Shown here piece after piece: positions 46,950 to 56,364 of a stretch of 64,000 nucleotides of DNA. How positions within the stretch are numbered: position 1 is the stretch's first letter; each line of letters opens with the position of its first letter. A program made the position numbers and the translations under genes. The DNA is from Clostridium novyi NT (lineage in GTDB: Bacteria > Bacillota > Clostridia > Clostridiales > Clostridiaceae). Below the pieces are notes generated by a model. It was not told where the DNA came from, did no database searches, and saw only the letters and a list, made by a program, of their open reading frames with translations. Where the stretch lies: the NCBI RefSeq assembly GCF_000014125.1, contig NC_008593.1, positions 434,001 to 498,000 on the forward strand. The letters run 5' to 3'.

Positions 46950-47288
46950 AACAAGTCATTGACTGGAAGTAGTAGCTTTAAGTATTTGTTTCAGCGAGTT
47001 GGAGTTAGGTGTGATGTCCAATAACAAATCTTATAGTGAATGGATCCATGAGACGCTAGGTGAAATTTTTTAGAGTAGCTAATGCCGTGATTCTCACGTT
47101 ATAGAGATAGGATATATGGTAATTTATTTACTTCGTATCTGAAAAGAGAAAATATATTTTAGATAGTATAGGTATTATATCTTTTTCAGGTATAATACCT
47201 TTTAAATTTATTTTAAGGTATATTTTAAATTCGGGTGGCACAACGATTATAAAACTTCGTCCCAATATATTTGGGATGGAGTTTTTTT
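46950..47288 (+). promoter_or_regulatory. T-box leader, tryptophan specifier, controlling trpB
   Basis: The T-box core GGGTGGCACAACG is at 47233-47245. The terminator hairpin ACTTCGTCCCAA / TTGGGATGGAGT and a T-run end near 47288. In stem I, GTGAA-TGG-A-TCCATGAG sets the specifier codon TGG (Trp) at 47041-47043. Uncharged tRNA-Trp should turn trpB on. Confidence 0.92.
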
Positions 47289-47325
47289 ATTTATAAATTA
47301 AAAAATAAGAAAGGGGCAACATTCT

Positions 47326-48495
47326 ATGAAAAAACAGTTTGGAAAATTTGGAGGACAATATGTATCAAAAGAATTAACTAGCACATTAAAGAATTTGGAG
47401 GAAAATTTTTTTAAGTATTGTAATGATGATGATTTTAAAAAAGAATATATATATTATTTAAATAATTATATAGGAAGACCATCGTTACTTTATTATGCAA
47501 AAAGACTTACAAAATCTTTAGGGGGGGCAAAGATATATTTAAAGAGAGAAGATTTGAATCACACAGGTGCTCATAAGATAAACAATGCTATTGGTCAAAT
47601 ACTTTTGGCAAAACGTATGGGAAAGAAAAAAGTAATTGCAGAAACAGGGGCAGGACAACATGGTGTTGCTACAGCTACAGCAGCTGCACTATTCGGAATG
47701 GAATGTACTATATTCATGGGAGAAGAAGATATAAAAAGACAAAAATTGAATACTTTTAAAATGGAGTTATTAGGGGCAAAGATTAAGCCTGTAAAATCAG
47801 GAAATGGAACTTTAAAAGATGCAGTAGATGAGGCAATAAAACAGTGGGTGAAAAGTTCTGATGATACTTTTTATGTATTAGGTTCGGCAGTAGGACCACA
47901 CCCATATCCAACTATGGTAAGAGAATTTCAAAAGATAATTGGAGAAGAAACAAAAGATCAGATATTGAGGATGGAAGGAAGACTCCCAGATACTTTAATT
48001 GCGTGTGTTGGAGGAGGAAGTAATGCAATAGGATTATTTTATCCTTTTATTAAAGATGAGAATATTGAAATAATAGGAGTTGAAGCTGGAGGAAAAGGTG
48101 TAGAAACAGGAGAACATGGGGCAGCATTTGCTGATGGAAGAGTTGGAGTAATTCATGGAATGAAGACAGTTATTATGGAAGATGATAATGGCAATGTAAA
48201 AGAAGCATATTCTATTTCAGCAGGACTTGATTATCCAGGAGTTGGACCTGAGCATGCATATTTAAATGATATTGGAAGAGCAAAGTATGTATCTATAACA
48301 GATGAAGAAGCAGTTGAAGCTTTTAAGTATTTATGTGCTAATGAAGGAATAATTCCAGCATTAGAAAGTTCACATGCAATAGCTTATACTATGAAACTTG
48401 CTCCTAATATGGATAAAGATAAAATTATAGTTGTTAATTTATCCGGTAGAGGAGATAAGGATGTTGAAACTATAAGTGAGTATTTAAATAAATAA
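47326..48495 (+). CDS. trpB: Tryptophan synthase beta chain
   Basis: 389 aa, usual length. It joins indole and serine to make tryptophan using PLP. K84 in [13 protein letters not shown] is the Schiff-base lysine; [13 protein letters not shown] and [13 protein letters not shown] bind cofactor and substrate. No trpA or other trp gene is near, so it may act alone on scavenged indole. The tryptophan T-box upstream confirms tryptophan-responsive control. Its 3' terminator was hit by the insertion sequence downstream. Confidence 0.94.
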   Translation: MKKQFGKFGGQYVSKELTSTLKNLEENFFKYCNDDDFKKEYIYYLNNYIGRPSLLYYAKRLTKSLGGAKIYLKREDLNHTGAHKINNAIGQILLAKRMGKKKVIAETGAGQHGVATATAAALFGMECTIFMGEEDIKRQKLNTFKMELLGAKIKPVKSGNGTLKDAVDEAIKQWVKSSDDTFYVLGSAVGPHPYPTMVREFQKIIGEETKDQILRMEGRLPDTLIACVGGGSNAIGLFYPFIKDENIEIIGVEAGGKGVETGEHGAAFADGRVGVIHGMKTVIMEDDNGNVKEAYSISAGLDYPGVGPEHAYLNDIGRAKYVSITDEEAVEAFKYLCANEGIIPALESSHAIAYTMKLAPNMDKDKIIVVNLSGRGDKDVETISEYLNK

Positions 48496-48502
48496 ATTAA
48501 AG

Positions 48503-48527
48503 GAGCTTCTTTAATCTAAAGAAGCTC
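48503..48527 (+). repeat. Left copy of 25-bp target duplication (trpB terminator hairpin)
   Basis: This 25-base palindromic block starts GAGCTTC and ends GAAGCTC. It recurs exactly at 50138-50162 on the other side of the insertion sequence. It is the stem-loop of the old trpB terminator, doubled on insertion. Confidence 0.85.
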
Positions 48528-48564
48528 AGGCTGTTGATAAACATAATTTGTCAACAGCCTTTTT
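48528..48564 (+). terminator. Left-end hairpin of the insertion sequence
   Basis: AGGCTGTTGA (48528-48537) pairs perfectly with TCAACAGCCT (48551-48560), then more T. It can stop trpB transcripts before the transposase and now replaces the disrupted trpB terminator. Confidence 0.75.
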
Positions 48565-48658
48565 ACATTTATTACAAAAAGGATTTTTAGTGTTTATGTA
48601 GAATATATATTTTAGAACAATAAATCTTTTAGCCCGTTAGGGCTCCTACGGAGGAAAA

Positions 48659-50098
48659 ATGCTTACTAATAATGAAAGAAAACAAAATCAATTAGAACTA
48701 GTTTATATAGAAAATTTAGTACCTGAAAATCACATACTTAGAAAGATAGATAAATACATAGACTTTTCATTTATAAGAGATTTAACTAAGGATTTATATT
48801 GTCCTGATAATGGAAGACCTTCAGTAGACCCAGTTGTATTATTTAAAATGCTTTTTATCGGATACCTATTTGGTATACGTTCAGAGCGTCAGCTTGTAAA
48901 AGAAATCCAGGTAAATGTAGCTTACAGATGGTTTTTGGGATATGGACTTACTGATAAAATACCAAGTCATTCCACTATAAGCCAGAATAGAACAAAAAGA
49001 TTTAGTAATACAAATATACATCAAGAAATATTTGATAATATTGTATTTCAAGCTATTAATAGAAACTTGGTTGATGGCAAAATTCTATATACTGATTCTA
49101 CTCACTTAAAAGCTAACGCTAATAAACATAAATTTATTAAAAAAGAAATAACTAAATCCACAAAGGAATACTTTGATGAATTAGAGAATGACATTAATAA
49201 AGATAGAATTAATCATAATAAAAAACCTCTAAAAAAAAAGACTAAAATAGCTGAAACTAAGGAAATAAAAGTAAGTACAACTGATCCAGACAGTGGATAT
49301 ATGGTTAGAGATGGAAAACCTAAAGGCTTTTTTTATTTAGATCATAGAACTGTTGACGGAAAGTATAATATTATAACGGACGTTCATGTTACTCCCGGGA
49401 ATATAAACGATGTAGATCCTTATGTTAAAAGAATAGAAACTCAAATAGAAAAGTTTAATTTTAATACAAAATATTTAGTAGCAGATGCCGGATATTCTAC
49501 GAATCCTATTTGTAAACAAATTTCAGACAAAAATTATCAAGGTGTTTTTGGGTTCCGTTTAGGACCCCATGTTAAAGGAAAATATACAAAATATAGATTT
49601 CAGTATGTTAAAGAATTAGATGGATATGTGTGTATTAATAATTGCTTTTTAAAATATAGAACTACTACAAGGGAAGGTTATAAAGAATACGTAAGTAATG
49701 CGGAGCATTGTGCTTCTTGCAAATATAAAAATAATTGCTTAACATCTGATAAATCCATTAATAGAACTATACGTCGTCATGTTTGGGAAGACTATAAAGA
49801 TCAAATTTTTAGATTTACTAAAACAGAAAAAGGTAAAAATATTTACAAACGACGTAAAGAAAAGATTGAGCGTAGCTTTGCTGATTCAAAAGAATTACAT
49901 GGGCTACGTTATTGTCGCATGCGAGGAATTAAAAATGTTTCTGAACAGTGCCTACTTACAGCGGCAGTTCAGAATATGAAAAAGATAGCCATGGTGCTAT
50001 CGCATTATTTTTTGTGTACATTAATTCAAATTTATTCCAAATTAACATACATAATAAATATTTTTCGAATGCTATCGCATAAAAGAATTTTGGCGTAA
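48659..50098 (+). CDS. IS1182-family transposase
   Basis: 479 aa, full length and unbroken. DDE-type: D146 in [15 protein letters not shown]276 in VADAGYSTN and E404 in [17 protein letters not shown]. The N-terminal part ([22 protein letters not shown]...) is the family's DNA-binding region. A cysteine cluster ([15 protein letters not shown]) sits before the last acidic residue. The ribosome binding site lies in a possible hairpin (CTCC-TAC-GGAG), which could keep translation low. Confidence 0.93.
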   Translation: MLTNNERKQNQLELVYIENLVPENHILRKIDKYIDFSFIRDLTKDLYCPDNGRPSVDPVVLFKMLFIGYLFGIRSERQLVKEIQVNVAYRWFLGYGLTDKIPSHSTISQNRTKRFSNTNIHQEIFDNIVFQAINRNLVDGKILYTDSTHLKANANKHKFIKKEITKSTKEYFDELENDINKDRINHNKKPLKKKTKIAETKEIKVSTTDPDSGYMVRDGKPKGFFYLDHRTVDGKYNIITDVHVTPGNINDVDPYVKRIETQIEKFNFNTKYLVADAGYSTNPICKQISDKNYQGVFGFRLGPHVKGKYTKYRFQYVKELDGYVCINNCFLKYRTTTREGYKEYVSNAEHCASCKYKNNCLTSDKSINRTIRRHVWEDYKDQIFRFTKTEKGKNIYKRRKEKIERSFADSKELHGLRYCRMRGIKNVSEQCLLTAAVQNMKKIAMVLSHYFLCTLIQIYSKLTYIINIFRMLSHKRILA

Positions 50099-50100
50099 AC

Positions 50101-50128
50101 AAAAGCCCCCAATTGTTGGGGGCTTTTT
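50101..50128 (+). terminator. Right-end terminator of the insertion sequence
   Basis: AAAAGCCCCCAA / TTGGGGGCTTTT, 12-bp perfect stem, 3-base loop, then a T. It works in both directions. Confidence 0.8.
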
Positions 50129-50137
50129 GAACAATCT

Positions 50138-50162
50138 GAGCTTCTTTAATCTAAAGAAGCTC
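50138..50162 (+). repeat. Right copy of the 25-bp target duplication
   Basis: Exact match to 48503-48527. It still serves as the terminator hairpin for the convergent minus-strand gene ending at 50170. Confidence 0.85.
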
Positions 50163-50169
50163 CTTTAAT

Positions 50170-51273
50170 TTATAATTTAGATCTATATTCTTTTTCGTAT
50201 TTTAAAATTTTATTTATAACTTCATTAAACTTAGTTTCATTTTTTTCAAAGTTCATATTTGGAGTATAGCATTCTTCGAGTTTATCGTGAAGAGGTTTTT
50301 CAGAGGCTAAGATATCTAATCCTTGATTTAATAATGAGTAGAAATTTTCTTTAGATTGATTTATGTTGTTAGAATATTTCTTTAATAAAGCACTATCACA
50401 TAATTCTTCCATGTAAATTTGATTACCCACAAATTTTTTCTGATTTATTTCATTGGATGTTACAATAGCTATACTTAAGGATGGAATTAGTATATGTTCT
50501 ATACGTTCTGGAATTAAAGGATCATGGTATACTTCAACATTTAATCCTCGTTTTATAGATTCTTTACATAGATAATCTAGTACGTTTGTTTTTGAGGTTC
50601 CAGGACCACCATTTAGCACATAAATTCTCTTATAATTATTAATTAATGTATCAATATAAGTTATGATTCCTTTTGGAGTGAAACTAGTAGCGAAAAGATG
50701 TCTATCATGTCCAAGAGATGAAACTTCAATATTATTTAGTATTTCTGTTTTTAAATTTTCTTTTAAGAGATTTAGTTTAGATAAATCTAATGCATCAGAA
50801 TTGTAAAAACTCCAATCATCATGAATACTTTTAGCAGCTGCAAAGTATCTGTAAGCACGATTAAAAGTATTTTTAATATCTTTGTTAATAGAGATTATAT
50901 CGGTTCTATAAGATGAAAATCCACTTTCCCTCCAACAATCTCCCATGTTTAAAACTTCATCTATTACACCAGGATATTTAGGGTCTACAATATGAGGTGA
51001 TGTACCATCTAATAAAGCGATTTTTAATTTTTTTATTACTACAGCATCTAATGAATCACTATCTGATGAACAATGATGGTATTCTATGTTATATCCTTTT
51101 TCATTAAAATATTGCCCTACTTTTTTCATAAGATATGATTTACCTGTACCAGGTCCACCTTTTATACAAAAAATTCTTGTGGCTGTTTCCTTTGGTAAAA
51201 TATAATCAAATAAAGAATAAAAGCCCCTTGATGTATTAGCACCAGGGAAAAAATGCTTAAATTCACCTTTCAT
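50170..51273 (-). CDS. Hypothetical ATPase with two P-loops
   Basis: 367 aa from ATG 51273, with AAAGGAG upstream. The protein has two halves, each with a Walker A-like motif: GGPGTGKS (39-46) and GGPGTSKT (222-229). The second half looks like a duplicated domain with Ser replacing Gly. It is soluble with no signal. This matches a conserved clostridial / Bacillus family of unknown role (PRK06851-like), often seen in spore-formers. Function cannot be assigned. Confidence 0.7.
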   Translation of the reverse strand: MKGEFKHFFPGANTSRGFYSLFDYILPKETATRIFCIKGGPGTGKSYLMKKVGQYFNEKGYNIEYHHCSSDSDSLDAVVIKKLKIALLDGTSPHIVDPKYPGVIDEVLNMGDCWRESGFSSYRTDIISINKDIKNTFNRAYRYFAAAKSIHDDWSFYNSDALDLSKLNLLKENLKTEILNNIEVSSLGHDRHLFATSFTPKGIITYIDTLINNYKRIYVLNGGPGTSKTNVLDYLCKESIKRGLNVEVYHDPLIPERIEHILIPSLSIAIVTSNEINQKKFVGNQIYMEELCDSALLKKYSNNINQSKENFYSLLNQGLDILASEKPLHDKLEECYTPNMNFEKNETKFNEVINKILKYEKEYRSKL

Positions 51274-51345
51274 TAAAATCACACTCCTTTTTAACATCTT
51301 ATATAGTATATTAAACAAGAAGTGTATTTTTTCCAATAATTTATA

Positions 51346-51392
51346 AAAAATATACCTTAAAAATAGTTATTGGTATTTTAAGGTATATTTTT
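51346..51392 (-). terminator. Terminator of the CDF transporter gene
   Basis: TATACCTTAAAA and TTTTAAGGTATA form a long stem with A/T tails, just after the minus-strand stop at 51402. Confidence 0.75.
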
Positions 51393-51401
51393 ATGATTTA
51401 T

Positions 51402-52577
51402 TTAACAAAAATGTTTGTCAATTGTTATTACAGCATTAAAGTTAGGGTGAAGTTTTTTTAATTCAGAATCTATTCTCTTACACATATCTTCACCATTATT
51501 TTCAACATCAAAATCACAATTTACTACTACATCAAAAATTAAATTCTTATATTCTCCCTCTCCAACCATTCTAAAGTCATGAAATGATTCTATTTCAGGA
51601 AACTGTTTTAGGATCTTTTCAACGTAATTTCTAGTGCGATTAATATCTTTGTCATCTGTATTTATTGGATCCATATGTATAACTAAAAACAATCCGTACT
51701 TTGAGGATAATTCTTTTTCAGCTTTATCTATAATTTCATGAATAGTGACTATTGATATATCACAAGGTACTTCCGCATGAAGGGATCCCATTATTCTTCC
51801 AGGACCATAATTGTGAATTATTATATCATGAACACCGCATATATTATCATAGCTTAATATATCATTCTCTAATTGTTGTATAAATTCAGGATCTGGAGCT
51901 TCTCCTAAAAGAGGATCTACTGTTTCTTTTACTAAAGAAAAACCAGAATACAATATAAATAAGGATACCACTATTCCTATGTATCCATCTATAGGGAAAT
52001 CAATCCACTTAGATAATAATAGTGATAAAGCTACTGTGCTAGAAGTTATAACATCTCCAAGTGCATCTAAAGCAGAGGCTTGAAGTGCTGAAGAGTTAAT
52101 TTTTATTCCTATATATTTATTAAATCTACTTAACCATATTTTAGCTAGAATTGATATAAGTATTAATATAAAAGGTATAGCTTGAAAATAAACTTTTTCT
52201 GGATTCATAATTCTATTAAACGAGGATTTAGTAAATTGAAAACCAACTAGCATAACCATGAAGGCAACTATAAGTCCAGACAAGTATTCTATTCTTCCAT
52301 GTCCAAAAGGATGTTTTTCATCTGCAGGTTTTGATGCTATTTTAAATCCAGCTATTGTAATAATTGAGGATAACGCATCAGACAGGTTATTAAATGCATC
52401 AGCAGTAATAGCTATACTTTTAACTATAAGACCAACGGATAGTTTTATAAGGAAAAGAGCCATATTTACTATTACACCAATTATACCTCCTAGATATCCA
52501 TAAGAATCACGAACTTTGGTATCGGAAATATTTTCATGATCTTTTATAAATTTAGATACTAAAAACTTTGATAACAT
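51402..52577 (-). CDS. Cation diffusion facilitator (zinc/manganese/iron exporter)
   Basis: 391 aa. Six membrane segments with the metal site DAFNNLSD in segment 2 and HPFGHGRIEYLSG in the following loop, then DALGDVITS in segment 5. A long cytoplasmic tail follows with a ferredoxin-like dimer domain (HDIIIHNYGPGRIMGSLHAEV). It exports divalent metal in exchange for protons. The metal cannot be told from sequence. RBS GGAGG. Confidence 0.9.
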   Translation of the reverse strand: MLSKFLVSKFIKDHENISDTKVRDSYGYLGGIIGVIVNMALFLIKLSVGLIVKSIAITADAFNNLSDALSSIITIAGFKIASKPADEKHPFGHGRIEYLSGLIVAFMVMLVGFQFTKSSFNRIMNPEKVYFQAIPFILILISILAKIWLSRFNKYIGIKINSSALQASALDALGDVITSSTVALSLLLSKWIDFPIDGYIGIVVSLFILYSGFSLVKETVDPLLGEAPDPEFIQQLENDILSYDNICGVHDIIIHNYGPGRIMGSLHAEVPCDISIVTIHEIIDKAEKELSSKYGLFLVIHMDPINTDDKDINRTRNYVEKILKQFPEIESFHDFRMVGEGEYKNLIFDVVVNCDFDVENNGEDMCKRIDSELKKLHPNFNAVITIDKHFC

Positions 52578-52764
52578 AATACTTCCTCCAAATTTTAATA
52601 ATTATGTTATATATAATAACATTTTTATTATTAAAATCAAATGTTTTTGAATATGGTAGGACTTTATTTGTATATTTTGGTATACTTAATTATGAAGAAT
52701 TAGTAAATATTAAATTTATATAATTGATATAATTAAATTTTGCATAATATGGGAGGAAATCTTT

Positions 52765-54066
52765 ATGAAGAATAAAATAAAATTTGCAAATGAACTTTTA
52801 GATTTTATATATAAAAGTCCAACAGCTTTTCATGCAGTGGATACTATAAAGAAAGTTCTTAATAAAGAGGGATTTAGTGAATTAAAAGAATGTGAAAAAT
52901 GGAATATTGAAAAAGGTAAAAAATATTATATGACAAAAAATGATTCAGCTATAGTTGCTTTTGTTGTTGGAAATGGAGAAGTTCATGAAGATGGATTTAA
53001 AATAATAGGAGCGCATACAGATTCTCCTACATTTAGAATAAAACCAAATCCAGAAATGACATCAGAACAAAGTTATATAAAGCTTAATACAGAAGTGTAT
53101 GGAGGACCTATTCTAAATACATGGATTGATAGACCACTAGCTGTTGCAGGTAGAGTAACATTAAAGGGAGAAAATATATTATTTCCTGAAACTAAATTAG
53201 TTAATATTAATAAACCTATAATGATAATTCCTAATTTAGCTATTCATATGAACAGAAATATAAATCAAGGAATAGAGCTAAATAGACAAGTAGATACACT
53301 TCCGATTTTAGGACTTATAAATGATAAATTTGAAAAGAATGATTATCTTTTAAAGGCAATTGCAAAGGAACTAGATGTTGATTATAAAGAAATTATTGAT
53401 TTTGATTTATTCTTATACGAATATGAAAAAGGAAGCATTATTGGAATAGAAAATGAATTTGTATCATCAGGAAGATTAGATGATTTAGAAGCAGTGCATG
53501 CTGCATTAGAAGGCTTAACTCAGTCTAATGTTTCAAAGGCAACTAATGTTTTAGTTTGTTTTGATAACGAAGAAGTTGGAAGTTCTACAAAACAAGGTGC
53601 AGATTCTAATATGTTAGCTAATGTACTAGAAAGAATAGTGATTTCTTTAAATGGAGATCGTGAAGATTTTTTTAGAGCATTATCAAAATCTTTTATAATA
53701 TCATCAGATTCAGCTCATGCTGTACATCCTAATAAGGGAGAAAAGTGTGATCCAACTAATAGACCAAAATTAAATAAAGGACCGGCTATAAAAATAGCAG
53801 CAAGCCAAAGCTACACATCAGATAGTAATTCATCTTCAGTATTTAAAGCTTTGTGCAGTAAAGCAGATGTTCCAGTTCAAGAATTTGTAAATCGTTCTGA
53901 TGAAAGAGGAGGTTCTACTATAGGACCAATATCTTCAACTCATTTAAATATAAGATCAGTTGATATTGGAACACCACTCTTAGCTATGCATTCTATAAGA
54001 GAACTTTGTGGAGTAGATGACCATTATTATGGAATGAAAGTTTTTAAAGAATTTTATAATTTATAA
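52765..54066 (+). CDS. apeB: M18-family aminopeptidase
   Basis: 433 aa, cytoplasmic. It removes N-terminal residues from peptides using two metal ions. Metal and catalytic motifs: GAHTDSPTFRIKP, SSGRLDDLEAVHA, FDNEEVGSSTKQGADS, SDSAHAVHPN and a C-terminal LLAMHSIRE. Family members prefer Asp/Glu or hydrophobic ends. RBS GGGAGG. Single gene with its own terminator. Confidence 0.92.
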   Translation: MKNKIKFANELLDFIYKSPTAFHAVDTIKKVLNKEGFSELKECEKWNIEKGKKYYMTKNDSAIVAFVVGNGEVHEDGFKIIGAHTDSPTFRIKPNPEMTSEQSYIKLNTEVYGGPILNTWIDRPLAVAGRVTLKGENILFPETKLVNINKPIMIIPNLAIHMNRNINQGIELNRQVDTLPILGLINDKFEKNDYLLKAIAKELDVDYKEIIDFDLFLYEYEKGSIIGIENEFVSSGRLDDLEAVHAALEGLTQSNVSKATNVLVCFDNEEVGSSTKQGADSNMLANVLERIVISLNGDREDFFRALSKSFIISSDSAHAVHPNKGEKCDPTNRPKLNKGPAIKIAASQSYTSDSNSSSVFKALCSKADVPVQEFVNRSDERGGSTIGPISSTHLNIRSVDIGTPLLAMHSIRELCGVDDHYYGMKVFKEFYNL

Positions 54067-54083
54067 ATAATAAGATTAGGGGT

Positions 54084-54136
54084 TATAAAAAACTACTTTA
54101 AATTATGATTCTTAAATTAAAGTAGTTTTTTTATAA
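54084..54136 (+). terminator. Terminator of the aminopeptidase gene
   Basis: AAAACTACTTTAA / TTAAAGTAGTTTT stem with a T-run. Confidence 0.85.
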
Positions 54137-54254
54137 GCTAATATATAATAAAAAAATTCAAACAATTTAAAAAGTCACAAATTTGTAAACAATTTATGAA
54201 TTGTATAGAGTAATATTTTATTTAGTAATTTAACTAATAGCTGGAGGTATACAG

Positions 54255-55433
54255 GTGAAAAATAATAAATTAATAAAAATTATTATTCCAATAGTAATTT
54301 TAGTAGCTTTTTTAAGTGGTATTAAATTGTACAAGCTAATAAATAATGAAAAAAGCATAGCTGCAAATAAGTTTGAAAAGAATATAGGGGTTACAAAAGA
54401 TATAGACAGTGAAAAGGGTCTAAAGAATAAAAAGGATAATAAAAATGTTGAGATGGAGCAATATAATGGGGTTATTGAACATGTATTTTTTCATCCTTTA
54501 ATTTTGGACAATTATGAAGCTTTTCACGGTCCTAAGTGGCAAACTGATGATATGGATGATTGGTTTGTAACTGTAGATGAATTTAAGAATATTTTAAATG
54601 CTATATATGAAAAAGGTTATGTATTAGTTGATCCTAATAAACTTTACGAGAAGTATCAAAAGGATGGAAAAGAATTATTAAGAAGAAAATCTTTAATGAT
54701 ACCAAAAGGAAAGAAACCATTAATTTTATCAATAGATGACTTATCGTACAATGAAGGAATGAGAAAAGCAACTGCCCTAAAACTTATAATAGATGATAAG
54801 GGAGATCTTGCAACATATAGAAAAGATAAGAGTGGTAAAGTACAAATAGGATATAATGAAACAGTAATAATAATAGATGACTTTATAAAAACACATCCGG
54901 ACTTTTCTTTAGATGGTACTAAAGGAGTAATAGCTTTAACTGGTTATGAAGGTGTTTTTGGATATAGAACAGAAAGAACATCTCCTAATCGTGAATCTGA
55001 AATAGCAGAAGCTAAAAAAGTTGCTAATAAATTAAAAGAAAATGGATGGAGTTTTGCAAGTCATAGTTATGGACATAATCCACACGATAAGGTTTCAGCT
55101 GAAAAATTAAAAATTGATGCTGATCATTGGGAAAATGAGGTCAAAAATGTAGTTGGAGATACTCAAATTTACATATATCCTCATGGGGATAGTATAAAAG
55201 AAAACGGTGAAAAGTTTAAATATCTTAGATCAAAGGGATTTAATTTATTTTATTCTGTAGACAGTGCATCAACAGAGATAATGTCTAAAAATATACCTGT
55301 TGTACATGGTGGAAGATTGGCTATAGATGGAGTAAGTATGAGAAATAGAAGAAGCAAGTTTTTAAAGTTCTTTGACGCAAAAGAAGTGCTAGATTTAAAA
55401 TCTAGACCAAATAGGCCATATAAATTTCAATAA
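54255..55433 (+). CDS. Divergent polysaccharide deacetylase-like protein, membrane-anchored
   Basis: 392 aa, GTG start after GGAGG. N-terminal membrane segment (residues 7-23), a charged linker, then a NodB-like fold: D161-D162 in LSIDDLSYNE in place of TFDDG, metal-ligand H270 and H274 in SHSYGHNPH, and IYPHGD near the end. The DD and HxxxH metal triad is kept, but the surrounding motifs are altered and there is a long insert (residues 175-225). It may act on a different polymer or a non-acetyl substrate. Confidence 0.75.
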   Translation: MKNNKLIKIIIPIVILVAFLSGIKLYKLINNEKSIAANKFEKNIGVTKDIDSEKGLKNKKDNKNVEMEQYNGVIEHVFFHPLILDNYEAFHGPKWQTDDMDDWFVTVDEFKNILNAIYEKGYVLVDPNKLYEKYQKDGKELLRRKSLMIPKGKKPLILSIDDLSYNEGMRKATALKLIIDDKGDLATYRKDKSGKVQIGYNETVIIIDDFIKTHPDFSLDGTKGVIALTGYEGVFGYRTERTSPNRESEIAEAKKVANKLKENGWSFASHSYGHNPHDKVSAEKLKIDADHWENEVKNVVGDTQIYIYPHGDSIKENGEKFKYLRSKGFNLFYSVDSASTEIMSKNIPVVHGGRLAIDGVSMRNRRSKFLKFFDAKEVLDLKSRPNRPYKFQ

Positions 55434-55440
55434 TTTCATT

Positions 55441-55481
55441 AAAACCTTTTAAATAATTATTTATTATTAAAAGGTTTTTTT
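55441..55481 (+). terminator. Terminator of the deacetylase-like gene
   Basis: AAAACCTTTTAA / TTAAAAGGTTTT and a T-run. Confidence 0.8.
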
Positions 55482-55561
55482 ATTAATATAATACATAAAA
55501 AAAACACATCATAATCAAGTATAGGTAAATTATAAGTTTATAAATGATGTGAGGTAATAGT

Positions 55562-56230
55562 ATGAAAGAAGTTAAAATAGAAAATTTTCAGCAATTACAT
55601 AGTGCATTATTAAAATATAAAAATGATGACAAATGGATATTTAGAGGACAGGGTAAAGCATCATGGAAGCTAGTACCTAAGGCTGGAAGGATGCCCTATA
55701 ATAAATCAAACGATGAAAAATTTTTTAAGGAGTGGAAAAGGGGTGCTACAGAATTTATAGATACTGGCAAATATGATGATTGGAATTTACTTGCTATAGC
55801 ACAACATTACGGATTTGCAACTAGATTTTTAGACTGGACACATAATCCATTAATTGCAGCTTATTTTGCTGTAAATAAATATTATGATTCAGATGCTGTA
55901 ATATATGCATATTTTGATCCTAAAACAATTGTGCCAAAAGAAAATAGATTGTTTAAAAATAAGGGGATAAGTAAGTTTGTACCTAATGGAGATATTCAAA
56001 GAATAGTAAGACAGTGTGCTATATTTACAGTCCATGGCCCTGCTAATTTAAGTTTAGAAAAAAATATAAGTGATAATTGTATACTAGAAAGAATTATTAT
56101 CGATAAAACATATAGGAAAGAATTATTATTTGATTTGTCCTATTATGGAATTAATAGGTTGTCATTATTTCCTGATTTAGATGGATTGAGTGCATATATA
56201 AATTGGCATATGAGGAGTATAAATCAATAA
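55562..56230 (+). CDS. FRG-domain protein
   Basis: 222 aa, no signal or membrane segment. The domain is named for its FRG motif, here WIFRGQG (residues 25-31), followed by the conserved AQHYGFATRFLDWTHNPLIAAYFAV (80-104). The biochemical role of the domain is not settled; relatives occur in phage-defence and toxin-like settings. The gene stands alone. RBS TGAGGT. I would not assign a function. Confidence 0.75.
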   Translation: MKEVKIENFQQLHSALLKYKNDDKWIFRGQGKASWKLVPKAGRMPYNKSNDEKFFKEWKRGATEFIDTGKYDDWNLLAIAQHYGFATRFLDWTHNPLIAAYFAVNKYYDSDAVIYAYFDPKTIVPKENRLFKNKGISKFVPNGDIQRIVRQCAIFTVHGPANLSLEKNISDNCILERIIIDKTYRKELLFDLSYYGINRLSLFPDLDGLSAYINWHMRSINQ

Positions 56231-56364
56231 AAGGTAAAAATTATAAAAAGGTATTCTTTAATTACGTAAAAGGTTGTATAATGTAAAAGAAAACATATTT
56301 TTTTAATAAAAATTATGGCTAGATAAAATATTGCATTAAATTATTTTTAATAGGGGGAAGTGGA

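Larger units (their letters stand above)
48528..50137 (+). mobile_element. IS1182-family insertion sequence, complete
   Basis: 1610 bases between two exact 25-bp duplications. The imperfect terminal inverted repeats read AGGCTGTTGATAAACA on the left and AGATTGTTCAAAAAGC on the right (reverse complement), matching at 10 of 16 positions. It carries one intact transposase gene and a terminator hairpin at each end, which insulates it from outside transcription. IS1182 members are known for long or variable target duplications and palindromic targets. Confidence 0.88.

Noticed and set aside
48503..50162. Composite transposon or larger mobile island
   Set aside because: Only one insertion sequence copy is present and both flanks are ordinary chromosomal genes.
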